The translations under genes and the position numbers were made by a program. A stretch of DNA of 47,225 bases from Terrabacter sp. 28 (lineage in GTDB: Bacteria > Actinomycetota > Actinomycetes > Actinomycetales > Dermatophilaceae), in contig JYOE01000018.1 of NCBI GenBank assembly GCA_000955875.1, positions 1 to 47,225 on the forward strand, written 5' to 3'. Shown here piece by piece: positions 8,397 to 19,278 of this stretch (its first letter is position 1; the number at the start of each line of letters is the position of its first letter). The notes below the pieces were generated by a model. That model had not been told where the DNA came from. It worked only from the letters and a program-made list of their open reading frames with translations, and searched no databases.

Positions 8397-10472
8397 TCAC
8401 CGACCGACGGCGGCGAGGTACGCCTCGAGGTTGCGCGGGTCGGGTGTGACCCGCGGCCGCGAGGGCGGCCGCTCGCCCCGTCGGAGGCGTACCGGGGCGC
8501 GGTGCGAGAAGGCCGTCTCGAGGTGCGGCTCACCGCCCGTGAGGCCCGGCAGCAGCTGCCTCAGCTCCTGCAGCCGGGTCGCCGGCACGTCGGCGCCGAT
8601 GGCCGACTCGCCACCAGAGGTGAACTGGCTGCGCACGCGGCCCCCGAGTCGCGAGACGAGCGCGACCACCCCACCCGCGGCCAAGGCCGGCACGTCGAAC
8701 CGGGCCGCGAGCACGGGCTCGCAGACGACGGTGCCGGCGTCCTCCAGGGCGCGCATCAGCACGAGCGCCGCGAGCCGGCGGAAGTCGTTGGCCGTGCTCA
8801 TCGGTCCACGCGTCGACGGCGGCCCGTCGGCGGACGCGTAGACGCACTCGGTGACCGTCACCCTGCAGTCGGTCACCTCCCAGCCGTGCAGGCCCTCCGC
8901 GAACGTCGCTCCCGCGAACTCGCGAAAGGCCTCTTCGAAGCCGGTGAGGTTGCGGTAGAGGTAGTCCGGCGTCGAGGACGCCGCCACCTCGGCGTGCACC
9001 TCGACCCCGCTGCCGGGCGGGAGCGGGTCGATGCGCACGCCGAGCCACGCGTTGAGCGGGTTCGTCGGGCTGTGCAGCCGTTCGAGGCACGTGCCGGAGC
9101 GGGCCGGTCGCTCGACGAGCACGACGGTCGACGGACGGAACCGCACCTCCACGCCGAACTCCGTCGCGAGCGTGGCCCCGATGACCTCCTTCTGCACGTC
9201 CCCGTAGAGCGACACGGCCAGCTCACGCCGCCGCTCGTCCTGGCGCACGTCGATGAGCGGGTCCTCGTCGGCGAGCTGCAGCAGCGCTGCCTTGAGCCGT
9301 CCGCGGTCCCGCTCGTGCAGCGGCTCGACCACCGTCTCGAGGGTCGGAGGAGCGAACTGCGCTGTGCCGGTGGCGTGGTCACCGGCTCCGAGGTCATCGC
9401 CCACCCTGACCCGGGACAGCCCCGTCACCCGCGCGACCTCACCGGGGCCCACCTCGTGGCGGTCGACCCAGCTCCCGCGGTCGAACACGCGCAGCTGCTT
9501 GACCTTCTCCCCGCCGTCGCGACGCCCGCCGTGCCCGTGGTGCCCGCGGTGCCCGCCGCGCGCGCTCTCGATCCGCGGTGGCTGGCGTGACCCCACCGTG
9601 TCGCGGACGGCCAGGCGACCGGAGAAGACCCGCACGTACGCGATGCGCTCGCCGGTCGGGCCACGCTCGACCTTGAAGACGCGGGCCGACACCTCGCCCC
9701 CGTCTGCGCGGCCGCTGCCGGTCGTGGGGAGCAGCTCGACGAGCTGTCGCAGCAGCTCCGGCACCCCGGCGCCCTTCATGGCGGAACCGGCGAGCACCGG
9801 ACAGACCTCGCCGGCCGCGGTCTGGTGGGCCAGCTCCCGGCGCAGCCGGCGCGGAGCGAGCCGCTCGGCGTGGTCGACGAGCTCGGCCAGCAGGTCGTCG
9901 TCGTGGGCGCTCAGCGCGTCGGCCAGCGCCGCCTCGAGGGCAGCACCGTGGCGCTCCGCCGCCGACGCCGCCGTGCCACGGCCTGCGTCGCGAACGTCGG
10001 TGAGCAGCACCGTCTCGACGCCGAGCCGCTGCTCCACCTCCTGCACGACACGCCCGACGTCGGCCCCGGCGCGGTCGACCTTGTTGACGAAGAGCAGGGT
10101 GGGCACCCCCAGGCGCCGCAGCGCTCCCATCAGGGCACGGGTCTGCGGCTGGACGCCCTCGACGGCCGACACGACGAGGACGGCGCCGTCGAGCACCCCG
10201 AGCACGCGTTCCACCTCGGCGATGAAGTCGGGGTGCCCGGGAGTGTCGATGAGGTTGACCGTCACGCCGTCGACGACGAAGGTCGCGACGGCCGAGCGGA
10301 TGGTGATGCCTCGGGCGCGTTCGAGCGCGAGCGTGTCGGTCTGCGTCGTGCCGGCGTCGACGCTGCCGACGTCGGCGATCGCTCCCGCGGTGTGGAGGAG
10401 GCGTTCGGTCAGGGTCGTCTTGCCCGCGTCAACGTGCGCGAGGATCCCGAGGTTGAGCGTTCTGCGTGTCAC
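8397..10472 (-). CDS. Tet(M)/Otr(A)-type ribosomal protection GTPase
   Basis: A 691-aa EF-G-like GTPase of the tetracycline ribosomal protection family. The N-terminal G domain has AHVDAGKTTLTERLL (P-loop), GSVDAGTTQTDTLALERARGIT (switch I), DTPGHPDF and NKVD. Domain II and the EF-G-like C-terminal domains follow. Family proteins bind the ribosome and release tetracycline; some actinobacterial members are housekeeping-like or of unproven resistance function. It is longer than Tet(M) (639 aa), partly through a Gly/His-rich insert near residues 300-315. The start is GTG 10472, with GAAGGACC as the ribosome-binding site. An overlapping 32-codon leader ORF and a hairpin masking both ribosome-binding sites precede it, so inducible translation is likely. 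Confidence 0.88.
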   Translation of the reverse strand: MTRRTLNLGILAHVDAGKTTLTERLLHTAGAIADVGSVDAGTTQTDTLALERARGITIRSAVATFVVDGVTVNLIDTPGHPDFIAEVERVLGVLDGAVLVVSAVEGVQPQTRALMGALRRLGVPTLLFVNKVDRAGADVGRVVQEVEQRLGVETVLLTDVRDAGRGTAASAAERHGAALEAALADALSAHDDDLLAELVDHAERLAPRRLRRELAHQTAAGEVCPVLAGSAMKGAGVPELLRQLVELLPTTGSGRADGGEVSARVFKVERGPTGERIAYVRVFSGRLAVRDTVGSRQPPRIESARGGHRGHHGHGGRRDGGEKVKQLRVFDRGSWVDRHEVGPGEVARVTGLSRVRVGDDLGAGDHATGTAQFAPPTLETVVEPLHERDRGRLKAALLQLADEDPLIDVRQDERRRELAVSLYGDVQKEVIGATLATEFGVEVRFRPSTVVLVERPARSGTCLERLHSPTNPLNAWLGVRIDPLPPGSGVEVHAEVAASSTPDYLYRNLTGFEEAFREFAGATFAEGLHGWEVTDCRVTVTECVYASADGPPSTRGPMSTANDFRRLAALVLMRALEDAGTVVCEPVLAARFDVPALAAGGVVALVSRLGGRVRSQFTSGGESAIGADVPATRLQELRQLLPGLTGGEPHLETAFSHRAPVRLRRGERPPSRPRVTPDPRNLEAYLAAVGR

Positions 10473-10527
10473 ACGTCTGGTCCTTCGAGGAGTGCGGCTG
10501 GGTCATCGGGACGAGACGTGCGCGCAT
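10429..10527 (-). CDS. Leader peptide of the tet-like gene (32 aa)
   Basis: A small ORF with a strong AAGGAG ribosome-binding site 5 nt before ATG 10527. It begins MRARLVPMTQPHSS and stops at TGA 10429-10431. It overlaps the first 44 nt of the tet-like gene in another frame. Its ribosome-binding site and first codon lie in the 5' arm of a long hairpin whose 3' arm holds the ribosome-binding site of the main gene. This is the layout of a translational attenuation leader. Translation of the peptide is inferred, not shown. Confidence 0.55.
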   Translation of the reverse strand: MRARLVPMTQPHSSKDQTCDTQNAQPRDPRAR

Positions 10528-10546
10528 GACCACTCCTTGAAGGTCC
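10479..10546 (-). promoter_or_regulatory. Translational attenuator hairpin of the tet-like gene
   Basis: On the transcript, GGACCUUCAAGGAGUG followed by GUCAU (10546-10526) pairs with AUGAC, a 7-nt bulge, then CACUCCUCGAAGGACC (10506-10479). Only two positions mismatch out of 21. The 5' arm carries the leader AAGGAG and the 3' arm carries the GAAGGA of the main gene. A GGUCC at 10561-10557 could compete for the GGACC at the 5' end of the hairpin. Confidence 0.6.
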
Positions 10547-10579
10547 GGGGCGTCCGGGACCGGGCCGCCCTCCGTCACG

Positions 10580-10608
10580 AGGCTAGGGCGGAGAGCAGCC
10601 GCCCTTCA
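10580..10608 (-). promoter_or_regulatory. Candidate promoter of the tet-like gene
   Basis: On the minus strand TGAAGG (10608-10603) and TAGCCT (10585-10580) are spaced by 17 nt, with an AAAA run (10617-10614) just upstream of the -35. An A-run next to the -35 resembles WhiB7-dependent promoters, but the -35 is weak and this is tentative. Confidence 0.35.
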
Positions 10609-10639
10609 CCTGGTTTTCCGCTTGGTCTTCCGCTGGGGC

Positions 10640-11071
10640 TCAGGACTGCTCGACGGACTCCTTGAACGCGTCGAGCATGCCCTGCCAGTTCTGCGAGAAC
10701 TGCTCGGCCTGCTCCTCGGACGCGTTGCCGTCCTGCTCGAGCGTGACGGTGGTGGGTCCGCCGTCCTCGCCGTCGAGCGTGTAGGTGACCGTGTGGTAGC
10801 TCTCGGGCCGGTCCTCCTGACCCATGAGCGGGCTGTAGTGCGTGGTCGACAGGCGCCTCGGCTCGTCGAACTCGAGCACCTCGCCCTTGTCCTCGTACGG
10901 CTTTCCGTTCATCTCGCCCCGCCACGTGATGGGGCTGCCGACCTGCCAGTCGGTGCTCACCTCGGTGCCCACCATCCACCTGCGGATCTGCGCCGGCTCG
11001 GTGAGGGCCTGCCATGCCTGCTGCGGCGTGGCGTCGACGATGACCTTCGCGTGTGCAACATGTCCAGTCAT
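10640..11071 (-). CDS. SRPBCC/AHSA1 domain protein
   Basis: A 143-aa START-like (SRPBCC) protein of the Aha1/CalC type. It runs from HAKVIVDATPQQAWQALTEPAQIRRWMVG through WQVGSPITWRGEMNGKPYEDKGEVLEFDEPRRLSTTHYSP to QNWQGMLDAFKESVEQ, the standard order of the fold. Such proteins have a hydrophobic cavity and bind or act on small lipophilic molecules; the ligand is unknown. ATG 11071 gives the family N-terminus, and the longer open frame would run into the metG promoter. It is divergent from metG, with 100 nt between starts. The tet-like gene follows on the same strand but has its own leader. Confidence 0.82.
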   Translation of the reverse strand: MTGHVAHAKVIVDATPQQAWQALTEPAQIRRWMVGTEVSTDWQVGSPITWRGEMNGKPYEDKGEVLEFDEPRRLSTTHYSPLMGQEDRPESYHTVTYTLDGEDGGPTTVTLEQDGNASEEQAEQFSQNWQGMLDAFKESVEQS

Positions 11072-11157
11072 GTCTCTGTCGTACCCGCCGGAACCCGGGA
11101 GCGCTTGAACGAAGCCGACAGCCCAGTACACGTGCGCGATCGCTCGCCGGGCCCGCC

Positions 11158-11163
11158 TAGGAT
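11158..11163 (+). promoter_or_regulatory. Putative -10 element of leaderless metG mRNA
   Basis: TAGGAT ends 8 nt before ATG 11172, and no Shine-Dalgarno sequence is visible. The mRNA would then start at or next to the initiation codon. Confidence 0.45.
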
Positions 11164-11171
11164 TGCTCGCC

Positions 11172-12986
11172 ATGAGCAATGTCCTGTCTGCCGTCGCCTG
11201 GCCGTACACCAACGGCCCGCGCCACATCGGCCACGTGGCCGGTTTCGGTGTGCCCTCCGACGTCTTCAGCAGGTACATGCGGATGGCCGGCCACGACGTG
11301 CTCATGGTCTCGGGCACCGACGAGCACGGCACGCCGATCCTCGTGCTCGCCGAGGAGGAGGGTGTCACGCCGCAGCAGCTCGTCGACAAGTACAACGCCG
11401 TCATCGCCCAGGACCTCACCGACCTCGGCCTGTCCTACGACCTCTTCACCCGCACGACGACGCGCAACCACTACGCCGTCGTCCAGGAGATGTTCCGCCA
11501 GGTCCACGCCAACGGCTACATGATCGAGCAGACGACGCGCGGCGCGATCAGCCCGTCGACCGGCCGCACCCTGCCCGACCGCTACATCGAGGGCACCTGT
11601 CCGATCTGCAGCTTCCCCGAGGCGCGCGGCGACCAGTGCGACAACTGCGGCAACCAGCTCGACGCCGACGAGCTCATCAACCCGCGCAGCAAGATCAACG
11701 GCGAGACGCCGGAGTTCGTCGAGACCCAGCACTTCTTCCTCGACCTGCCTGCGCTCGCCGAGGCGCTGGGGGAGTGGCTCGACGGCCGCGAGGCGTCGGG
11801 CACGTGGCGCCCCAACGTCATAAAGTTCTCCAAGAACCTCCTCAAGGACGTGCGGCCCCGCGCAATGACGCGCGACATCGACTGGGGCATCCCCATCCCG
11901 CTCGAGGGCTGGGAGGACAACCCGACCAAGCGCCTCTACGTGTGGTTCGACGCCGTCATCGGCTACCTGTCGGCCTCGATCGAGTGGGCCCGCCGGCTCG
12001 GCCACGGCCAGGAGGACCGCTGGCGCGAGTGGTGGAACGACCCCGCCGCCGTGTCCTACTACTTCCAGGGCAAGGACAACATCACCTTCCACAGCCAGAT
12101 CTGGCCGGCCGAGCTGCTCGGCTACGCCGGCAAGGGCGACAAGGGCGGCGAGCCGGGTGCGTACGGCGAGCTCAACCTGCCCACCGAGGTCGTCGCGTCC
12201 GAGTTCATGACCCTCGAGGGCAAGCAGTTCTCGACGAGCCGCAAGCACGTCATCTACGTCCAGGACATCGTCGCCCGCTACGGCCCCGACCCGATCCGCT
12301 ACTTCATCTGCGCCGCCGGACCCGAGAACCAGGACGCCGACTTCTCCTGGGCCGAGTTCGTGCAGCGCAACAACAGCGAGCTCGTCGCCGGCTGGGGAAA
12401 CCTCGTCAACCGCACCGCGGCGATGATCGCCAAGAGCTTCGGCGAGATCCCCAGCCCGTATGCCGTCGAGCCCGTCGACGAGGAGTTGCTGGCCACCGTG
12501 CGGGGTGCGTTCGCAACCGTCGGGGCCAACCTCGAGAGGCACCGCCAGAAGGCCGCCCTCGCGGAGGTCATGCGTATCGTCGGCGAGGCGAACGCCTACG
12601 TGTCGAAGACCGAGCCCTTCAAGCTCAAGGGCGACGACCAGCGCGAGCGGCTCGCGACGGTGCTCCACACGCTCGTGCAGGCCGTGAGCGACATCAACAC
12701 GCTCATCTCGCCGTTCCTGCCGCATGCCGCCAACCGCGTGCACGCCGTGCTCGGCGGCGACGGCGAGTTCATGCCGATGCCGCGACTCGACGTGGTACGC
12801 GATCTCGACGACGACTCGCGCGCCTACCCCGTCATCACGGGCGAGTACTCCGCGACGCCGCGCTGGGAGCCGCGCGACGTGGTGCCCGGCACGCCGATCG
12901 CCAAGCCCACCGGCGTCTTCACCAAGCTCGACCCGGACGCCGTCATCGAGGCCGAGCGCAGGCGCCTCGGCGACGCCGAGGCATGA
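11172..12986 (+). CDS. metG: Methionyl-tRNA synthetase
   Basis: A 604-aa class I aminoacyl-tRNA synthetase charging tRNA-Met. The HIGH-type motif is [22 protein letters not shown] near the N-terminus. The zinc knuckle CPIC...CDNC lies near residues 142-160. The KMSKS-type loop appears as KQFSTSRKH, a variant that is normal for actinobacterial MetRS. There is no C-terminal tRNA-binding EMAP domain. ATG 11172 is preferred over the TTG three codons upstream, and a TAGGAT element 8 nt before it points to a leaderless transcript. The stop codon overlaps the tatD start by ATGA, so the two are translationally coupled. Confidence 0.96.
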   Translation: MSNVLSAVAWPYTNGPRHIGHVAGFGVPSDVFSRYMRMAGHDVLMVSGTDEHGTPILVLAEEEGVTPQQLVDKYNAVIAQDLTDLGLSYDLFTRTTTRNHYAVVQEMFRQVHANGYMIEQTTRGAISPSTGRTLPDRYIEGTCPICSFPEARGDQCDNCGNQLDADELINPRSKINGETPEFVETQHFFLDLPALAEALGEWLDGREASGTWRPNVIKFSKNLLKDVRPRAMTRDIDWGIPIPLEGWEDNPTKRLYVWFDAVIGYLSASIEWARRLGHGQEDRWREWWNDPAAVSYYFQGKDNITFHSQIWPAELLGYAGKGDKGGEPGAYGELNLPTEVVASEFMTLEGKQFSTSRKHVIYVQDIVARYGPDPIRYFICAAGPENQDADFSWAEFVQRNNSELVAGWGNLVNRTAAMIAKSFGEIPSPYAVEPVDEELLATVRGAFATVGANLERHRQKAALAEVMRIVGEANAYVSKTEPFKLKGDDQRERLATVLHTLVQAVSDINTLISPFLPHAANRVHAVLGGDGEFMPMPRLDVVRDLDDDSRAYPVITGEYSATPRWEPRDVVPGTPIAKPTGVFTKLDPDAVIEAERRRLGDAEA

Positions 12987-13864
12987 CGCCCCACGCGTCG
13001 GGTCACCGGGGGCTGCCGGAGCACCTGCCCGACCCGCTGCCCATCGACGTCGTCGACAACCACGTCCACCTCGACATCACCCGGGAGGGCGACGAGCCGT
13101 TCGACGTCGCCGACGCGATCCGGCGGGCCCGGGCCGTCGGGGTGACCCGGCTCGTGCAGGTGGGCTGCGACCTCGACGGCATCGCGTTCACCATGGACGC
13201 CGTCGAGCGCCACCCCGAGCTGGTCGGTGGAATTGCCTTGCACCCCAACGAAGTTCCCAGGCTCGCTGCCGCTGGAACGTTGGAGACGGCATACGCGACC
13301 GTCGAGCGCCACGCCGCCCACGAGCGCATCCGCGTCATCGGCGAGACCGGGCTCGACTACTTCCGCACCGGCCCCGAAGGGGTGCCGGTGCAGCAGGACG
13401 GCTTCCGCTGGCACATCGACCTCGCCAAGCGGCTGGGCAAGGCCCTGCAGATCCACGACCGCGACGCCCACGACGACGTGCTGCGCATCCTCGAGGAGGA
13501 GGGCGCGCCCGAGCACACGGTCCTGCACTGCTTCTCGGGCGACCTGACGATGGCGCGCGAGTGCGTCGAGCGCGGCTACTACCTCAGCTTCGCCGGCACC
13601 GTGACCTTCAAGAACGCCCGCGACCTGCGTGACGCGCTGACGGCGATCCCGCTCGACCGGGTGCTCGTCGAGACCGACGCCCCGTACCTCGCGCCGGCCC
13701 CGCACCGAGGTGCGACGAACGCCTCGTTCCTCGTGCCCGTGACCATCCGCGCGATGGCCGGGGTGCTCAACATCGACGTGCCGACCCTGTGCCGCGCGGT
13801 GTCCGACAACAGCGAGCGCGTGTACGGGCCGTGGGGCACCGAACGAATGGGGCAAACCGCCTAG
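12983..13864 (+). CDS. tatD: TatD family metal-dependent hydrolase (DNase)
   Basis: A 293-aa TIM-barrel amidohydrolase of the TatD DNase family, a metal-dependent 3'-5' exonuclease linked to DNA repair or turnover. Metal ligands are visible: DNHVHLD near the N-terminus, GETGLDY (bridging Glu), [17 protein letters not shown] and VETDAPYL. Its ATG overlaps the metG stop by 4 nt, so it is coupled to metG. The order metG-tatD-rpfB-ksgA-ispE matches the conserved actinobacterial arrangement, for example in Mycobacterium. It ends with TAG at 13864, followed by a 186-nt rpfB leader. Confidence 0.94.
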   Translation: MTPHASGHRGLPEHLPDPLPIDVVDNHVHLDITREGDEPFDVADAIRRARAVGVTRLVQVGCDLDGIAFTMDAVERHPELVGGIALHPNEVPRLAAAGTLETAYATVERHAAHERIRVIGETGLDYFRTGPEGVPVQQDGFRWHIDLAKRLGKALQIHDRDAHDDVLRILEEEGAPEHTVLHCFSGDLTMARECVERGYYLSFAGTVTFKNARDLRDALTAIPLDRVLVETDAPYLAPAPHRGATNASFLVPVTIRAMAGVLNIDVPTLCRAVSDNSERVYGPWGTERMGQTA

Positions 13865-13978
13865 CGCACCCCTCGATCGGCGGTCCAATCGGACTCGCCT
13901 CCGTTATCGAAATTTGACCTTTGCCGTGGCGATCCCCCAGTCTGGACGACTGTTGGCCGGTTGCCGCCCCGCATCGAC

Positions 13979-14002
13979 CCTCCTCCCGACGGCGTGAGGA
14001 GG
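13979..14002 (+). promoter_or_regulatory. Hairpin in the rpfB leader
   Basis: CCTCCTC (13979-13985) and GAGGAGG (13996-14002) form a 7-bp stem with a 10-nt loop, about 50 nt before the rpfB start. A candidate -35 (TTGACC) lies near 13915, without a clear -10. Rpf genes are often controlled by structured leaders. No U tract follows, and I could not match a known riboswitch core. Confidence 0.35.
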
Positions 14003-14050
14003 ATGGTTCGAGAGCGCGTTGCACCCGGATAGATCGACGTTCGGAGTGTT

Positions 14051-15184
14051 TTGATTTCTCGCAACGCCAAGATCCTGGCCGCCACTGGAGCGGCCGTCCT
14101 CCTCACCGGTGGCGCAGTGGGCGCGACCCAGCTCGACAAGACCGTCAACCTCTCGGTCGACGGCGCCTCCTCCACCGCCTCGTTCTTCGGCAGCCGCACC
14201 GTCGGTGACGTGCTCGCCGACGAGGGCATCAAGGTCAAGCCCGGCGACGTGGTCGTGCCGGCCGCCGGCAGCAGCGTCGACGACGGGGACTCGATCACCG
14301 TCAAGTACGCCCGCCTGCTGAACCTCACGGTCGACGGCAAGACCCGTCAGATCCGCACCACCGAGACCACCGTCGACGCCGCCCTGCTCGCGATCGGTCT
14401 CCGCGGCGACGGCGCGCGCCTCTCGGCATCGCGTTCGCAGACCATCGGTCGCCAGGGCCTGACCCTCACCATCGTGACGCCCAAGGCCGTCACCGTGACG
14501 GCCGACGGGAAGACGACCACCAAGACCGTGGCCGCGGCCACCGTCGGCGAGGCCCTCACGCAGCTCGGCGTGCGCCTCGGCAAGGTCGACAAGGTCAACC
14601 CGCCGGTCACGACCCGCCTCACGAACGGCGCCAAGATCGCCGTCCAGCGCGTCCAGACCAAGGACACGAAGACCACCGAGTCGATCGCCTACGGCACGAC
14701 CCGCACCAAGACGAACACCCTCTACTCCGACCAGACCAAGGTCTCCATCGCCGGTGTCAACGGCACGCGCGTCGTCACCTCGCGGGCGACCGTCGTCGAC
14801 GGCAAGGTCGTGAGCCGCAAGACCATCGCCTCCACGGTCACCAAGGCCCCGGTGAACCGGGTCCTGCTGGTCGGCACCAAGGCGCGCCCGGCCGCTGCGG
14901 CTCCCGCCGCCAGCACCGGCGGCTCGTCGTCCGGCGCCGGCCTCAACCTGGCCCGCGCGTCCATGTGGGACTCGATCGCCCAGTGCGAGTCGAGCGGCAA
15001 CTGGCACATCAACACCGGCAACGGCTACTACGGCGGTCTGCAGTTCCTGACCTCCACGTGGCTCGGCTACGGCGGCGGCGACTTCGCCTCGCGTGCCGAC
15101 CTCGCCAGCCGCGAGGAGCAGATCACGGTCGCCAACCGCGTCTACGCCGACAACGGCACGTCGCAGTGGCAGTGCAAGCCCTGA
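14051..15184 (+). CDS. rpfB: Resuscitation-promoting factor, RpfB type
   Basis: A 377-aa exported cell-wall enzyme. The N-terminus [24 protein letters not shown] is a signal or membrane anchor. Three DUF348 repeats follow (VNLSVDG..., LNLTVDGK..., VTVTADGK...), then a G5 domain around residues 200-280, a short Ala/Ser linker, and the C-terminal Rpf transglycosylase domain with [28 protein letters not shown], including the catalytic Glu. Cys pairs in this domain (AQCESS, QWQCKP) fit the family disulfide. Rpfs cleave peptidoglycan and promote exit from dormancy. The start is TTG 14051, because an in-frame stop lies at 14030 and no ATG or GTG exists between. GGAG just upstream is the ribosome-binding site. 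Confidence 0.95.
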   Translation: MISRNAKILAATGAAVLLTGGAVGATQLDKTVNLSVDGASSTASFFGSRTVGDVLADEGIKVKPGDVVVPAAGSSVDDGDSITVKYARLLNLTVDGKTRQIRTTETTVDAALLAIGLRGDGARLSASRSQTIGRQGLTLTIVTPKAVTVTADGKTTTKTVAAATVGEALTQLGVRLGKVDKVNPPVTTRLTNGAKIAVQRVQTKDTKTTESIAYGTTRTKTNTLYSDQTKVSIAGVNGTRVVTSRATVVDGKVVSRKTIASTVTKAPVNRVLLVGTKARPAAAAPAASTGGSSSGAGLNLARASMWDSIAQCESSGNWHINTGNGYYGGLQFLTSTWLGYGGGDFASRADLASREEQITVANRVYADNGTSQWQCKP

Positions 15185-15229
15185 CGCTCTGACCTGACTG
15201 ACGTGGGGCTCAGCCCTCACGCCATCGAG

Positions 15230-15270
15230 AAAGCAATCCGTCCGCCCTTCCGGTGGACGGATTGCTTTTT
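15230..15270 (+). terminator. Intrinsic terminator of rpfB
   Basis: A perfect 14-bp stem (15230-15243 with 15255-15268), an 11-nt loop and a run of five T. This is the most canonical rho-independent terminator in the window. It separates rpfB from ksgA. Confidence 0.9.
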
Positions 15271-15282
15271 CGACGCGGGCCA

Positions 15283-15288
15283 TAGGGT
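15283..15288 (+). promoter_or_regulatory. Putative -10 element of leaderless ksgA mRNA
   Basis: TAGGGT ends 7 nt before ATG 15296, just downstream of the rpfB terminator. Confidence 0.45.
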
Positions 15289-15295
15289 GGGGCGC

Positions 15296-16246
15296 ATGAC
15301 GAAGAAGGACGCCGCGGCGACCGCCGCTGCGCCGACCGCTGCACCCGCCGACGACGCCGTGCTCCTCGGCCCCGCACAGGTGCGCGAGCTCGCCGAGCGG
15401 CTCGAGGTGCGGCCGACGAAGCAGTGGGGCCAGAACTTCGTCGTCGACGCCAACACGGTGCGCAAGATCGTGCGCGTGGCCGGCGTGGGGGCCTCCGACG
15501 TCGTCGTCGAGGTCGGGCCCGGGCTCGGGTCACTGACGCTCGCGCTGCTGCCCGTGGTCAAGTCCGTCACCGCGGTCGAGGTCGACCCGCGGCTCGCCGG
15601 CGCCCTCGAGGACACCGTCCGCAGGCTCCAGCCCGACAACGCCGACCGGCTGCGGCTCGTCGCCGCGGACGCCCTCACCGTCACGAAGCTGCCCGGCCCT
15701 GACCCCACGGCCCTCGTCGCGAACCTGCCGTACAACATCTCGGTGCCGGTCGTGCTGTCGTTCCTCGAGCACTTCCCGACGATCGAGCGTGTCCTCGTCA
15801 TGGTGCAGCTCGAGGTCGCCGAGCGGCTCGCGGCCACGCCCGGCGGCAAGATCTACGGCGTGCCGAGCCTCAAGGCCGCCTGGTACGCCGACGTCGAGCT
15901 CGCAGGGCGGGTCGGGCGCAACGTCTTCTGGCCGGCGCCCAACGTCGACTCGGGCCTCGTGTCGCTGCGCCGGCGCAAGCCGCCGAAGACGAGCGCCTCG
16001 CGCGAGGAGGTCTTCCGCTGCATCGACGCCGCGTTCCTGCAGCGCCGCAAGGCGCTCCGTGGGGCGCTCGCGTCGTGGGCCGGCTCCGCCGACGCCGCCG
16101 AGCGGGCTCTCGTCGCGGCCGGCATCGACCCCAGGACGCGGGGCGAGCAGCTCGACATCACCGCGTTCGCGCGCATCGCCGAGGCCCGTCCCGCTGATGC
16201 GGTGACGTCCGGACCCAAGGCCCGTCGCCGGGGCAATGCGTCCTGA
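15296..16246 (+). CDS. ksgA: 16S rRNA (adenine1518/1519-N6)-dimethyltransferase
   Basis: A 316-aa KsgA/RsmA enzyme that dimethylates A1518 and A1519 in the 3' hairpin of 16S rRNA late in 30S assembly; its loss gives kasugamycin resistance. Visible motifs are [18 protein letters not shown], the SAM site [24 protein letters not shown], and the catalytic NLPYNIS (motif IV). The C-terminal part [15 protein letters not shown] is typical. ATG 15296 is chosen; the longer frame would translate the rpfB terminator. The first 20 or so residues are Ala/Thr-rich and not conserved. Its end contains the likely promoter of ispE. Confidence 0.95.
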   Translation: MTKKDAAATAAAPTAAPADDAVLLGPAQVRELAERLEVRPTKQWGQNFVVDANTVRKIVRVAGVGASDVVVEVGPGLGSLTLALLPVVKSVTAVEVDPRLAGALEDTVRRLQPDNADRLRLVAADALTVTKLPGPDPTALVANLPYNISVPVVLSFLEHFPTIERVLVMVQLEVAERLAATPGGKIYGVPSLKAAWYADVELAGRVGRNVFWPAPNVDSGLVSLRRRKPPKTSASREEVFRCIDAAFLQRRKALRGALASWAGSADAAERALVAAGIDPRTRGEQLDITAFARIAEARPADAVTSGPKARRRGNAS

Positions 16247-16264
16247 ACCGGACGGGATGGCCCA

Positions 16265-16270
16265 TAGGGT
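16265..16270 (+). promoter_or_regulatory. Putative -10 element of leaderless ispE mRNA
   Basis: TAGGGT ends 6 nt before ATG 16277. The same CATAGGGTGGG-type sequence precedes ksgA. Confidence 0.45.
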
Positions 16271-16276
16271 GGGCGC

Positions 16277-17215
16277 ATGACTGTCGCTCCGACCCTGCCC
16301 GGTGCGGTGACCGTGCGGGTCCCGGCCAAGGTCAACCTCGAGCTGCGGGTCGGGCCGCGACGGCCCGACGGGTTCCACACGCTCGCGACCGTCTACCAGG
16401 CCGTGTCGCTGCACGACGAGGTGTCGGTCGCGCGCTGGGACGAGTGGCAGGTCGTGCCCGCCGGCACCTACGCCGACCGCATCCCGACCGACGGTGACAA
16501 CCTCGCCGTGCGCGCCGCGCGCCTTGTCGCCGAGCGCTGGGCCGTCGACGAGAGCCTGTCGATCCGCATCGACAAGGACATCCCGGTCGCCGGCGGCATG
16601 GCCGGTGGGTCGGCCGACGCCGCCGCGGCCCTCGTGGCGTGCGAGCAGCTCTGGGGGCTCGGCCTCGACCGCGACGAGCTGGCCGAGCTGGCCGCGACCC
16701 TGGGCAGCGACGTCCCGTTCATCCTCGCGGGCGGCAACGCGATGGGCTCCGGCCGCGGGGAGCAGCTGGCGCCGGTGCTCGCGCGGGGCACGTTCCACTG
16801 GGTCTTCGCGATCAGCGACACGGGCCTGTCGACCCCCGAGGTGTATGCCGAGTGCGACCGCCTGCGCGAGCGCGACGGTGTCGACGTGCCCGAGCCGTCG
16901 GTCAGTCCGGAGCTGATGGCCGCGCTGCGCTCGGGTGACCCTGCCGCGCTCGGAGCAGCCCTGCACAACGACCTCGAGCCCGCCGCGTTCTCGCTGCGCC
17001 CGCAGCTGCGCGAGCTGCGCGACGCCGGCGTCGAGTTCGGAGCCCTGGGCGGCGTCGTCTCGGGCTCGGGCCCGACGGTGGCGTTCCTCACCGAGAGCCA
17101 CGAGGCGTCCCTCGACCTGTCGGTCTCCCTCGCGGCCTCCGACCTCTGCCGCGACCTGCGCCGCGCCAAGGGCCCCGTCCACGGCGCCCACGTCGTCGCC
17201 CAGCCCCGCGGCTGA
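16277..17215 (+). CDS. ispE: 4-diphosphocytidyl-2-C-methyl-D-erythritol kinase
   Basis: A 312-aa GHMP kinase that phosphorylates CDP-methylerythritol in the MEP isoprenoid pathway. Motif 1 is VRVPAKVNLELRVGPRRPDGFH, the ATP-binding Gly/Ser loop is PVAGGMAGGSADAAAAL (about residues 100-117), and the C-terminal GALGGVVSGSGPTVAFL is the third GHMP motif. Length and motif order are standard. It follows ksgA by 30 nt as in other actinobacteria and probably has its own leaderless promoter. A palindrome-rich 175-nt gap separates it from the ABC-F gene. Confidence 0.96.
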   Translation: MTVAPTLPGAVTVRVPAKVNLELRVGPRRPDGFHTLATVYQAVSLHDEVSVARWDEWQVVPAGTYADRIPTDGDNLAVRAARLVAERWAVDESLSIRIDKDIPVAGGMAGGSADAAAALVACEQLWGLGLDRDELAELAATLGSDVPFILAGGNAMGSGRGEQLAPVLARGTFHWVFAISDTGLSTPEVYAECDRLRERDGVDVPEPSVSPELMAALRSGDPAALGAALHNDLEPAAFSLRPQLRELRDAGVEFGALGGVVSGSGPTVAFLTESHEASLDLSVSLAASDLCRDLRRAKGPVHGAHVVAQPRG

Positions 17216-17234
17216 GACCCCCGCCCCTTCCCAA

Positions 17235-17338
17235 ATCGAAAGAACACTGCGTACGCCATCTCTCCGATCGAGAGGACGCTCCGTCACGACGGAGTGTTCT
17301 CTCGATCGGGTCTCGGGGTGACGGTGTGTTCTCTCGAT
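17235..17338. repeat. Nested inverted repeats built on GATCGAGAGAACAC
   Basis: Four copies of a GATCGAGAGAACAC-like half-site are arranged in mirror order. Two point one way (17235-17247 and 17265-17278) and two point the other way (17294-17308 and 17326-17338). The inner pair is the core of a 21-nt arm pair (17265-17285 with 17288-17308) that differs at two positions. The block fills the ispE/ABC-F gap and resembles a paired REP element; it may also end ispE transcripts. Confidence 0.6.
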
Positions 17339-17375
17339 CAGCCGGACGGATTGCGGGTTGAGGTGGGGGAGCGAA

Positions 17376-17381
17376 TAGGGT
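17376..17381 (+). promoter_or_regulatory. Putative -10 element of the ABC-F gene
   Basis: TAGGGT ends 9 nt before ATG 17391. TTGCGG at 17351-17356 is a possible -35 with a 19-nt spacer. Confidence 0.4.
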
Positions 17382-17390
17382 CGGTCAGCG

Positions 17391-19265
<1,875 letters not shown>

Positions 19266-19278
19266 CCGACCCGGGCTC

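Noticed and set aside
10622..11171. Plus-strand open frame running from upstream of metG into its shadow frame
   Set aside because: It lies opposite the SRPBCC gene and continues in a wrong frame through metG. Its in-frame 3' part is only the tatD gene.
13865..14050. ydaO (c-di-AMP) riboswitch before rpfB
   Set aside because: Plausible from other actinobacteria, but the conserved core bases could not be recognised, so it is listed only as a question to test.
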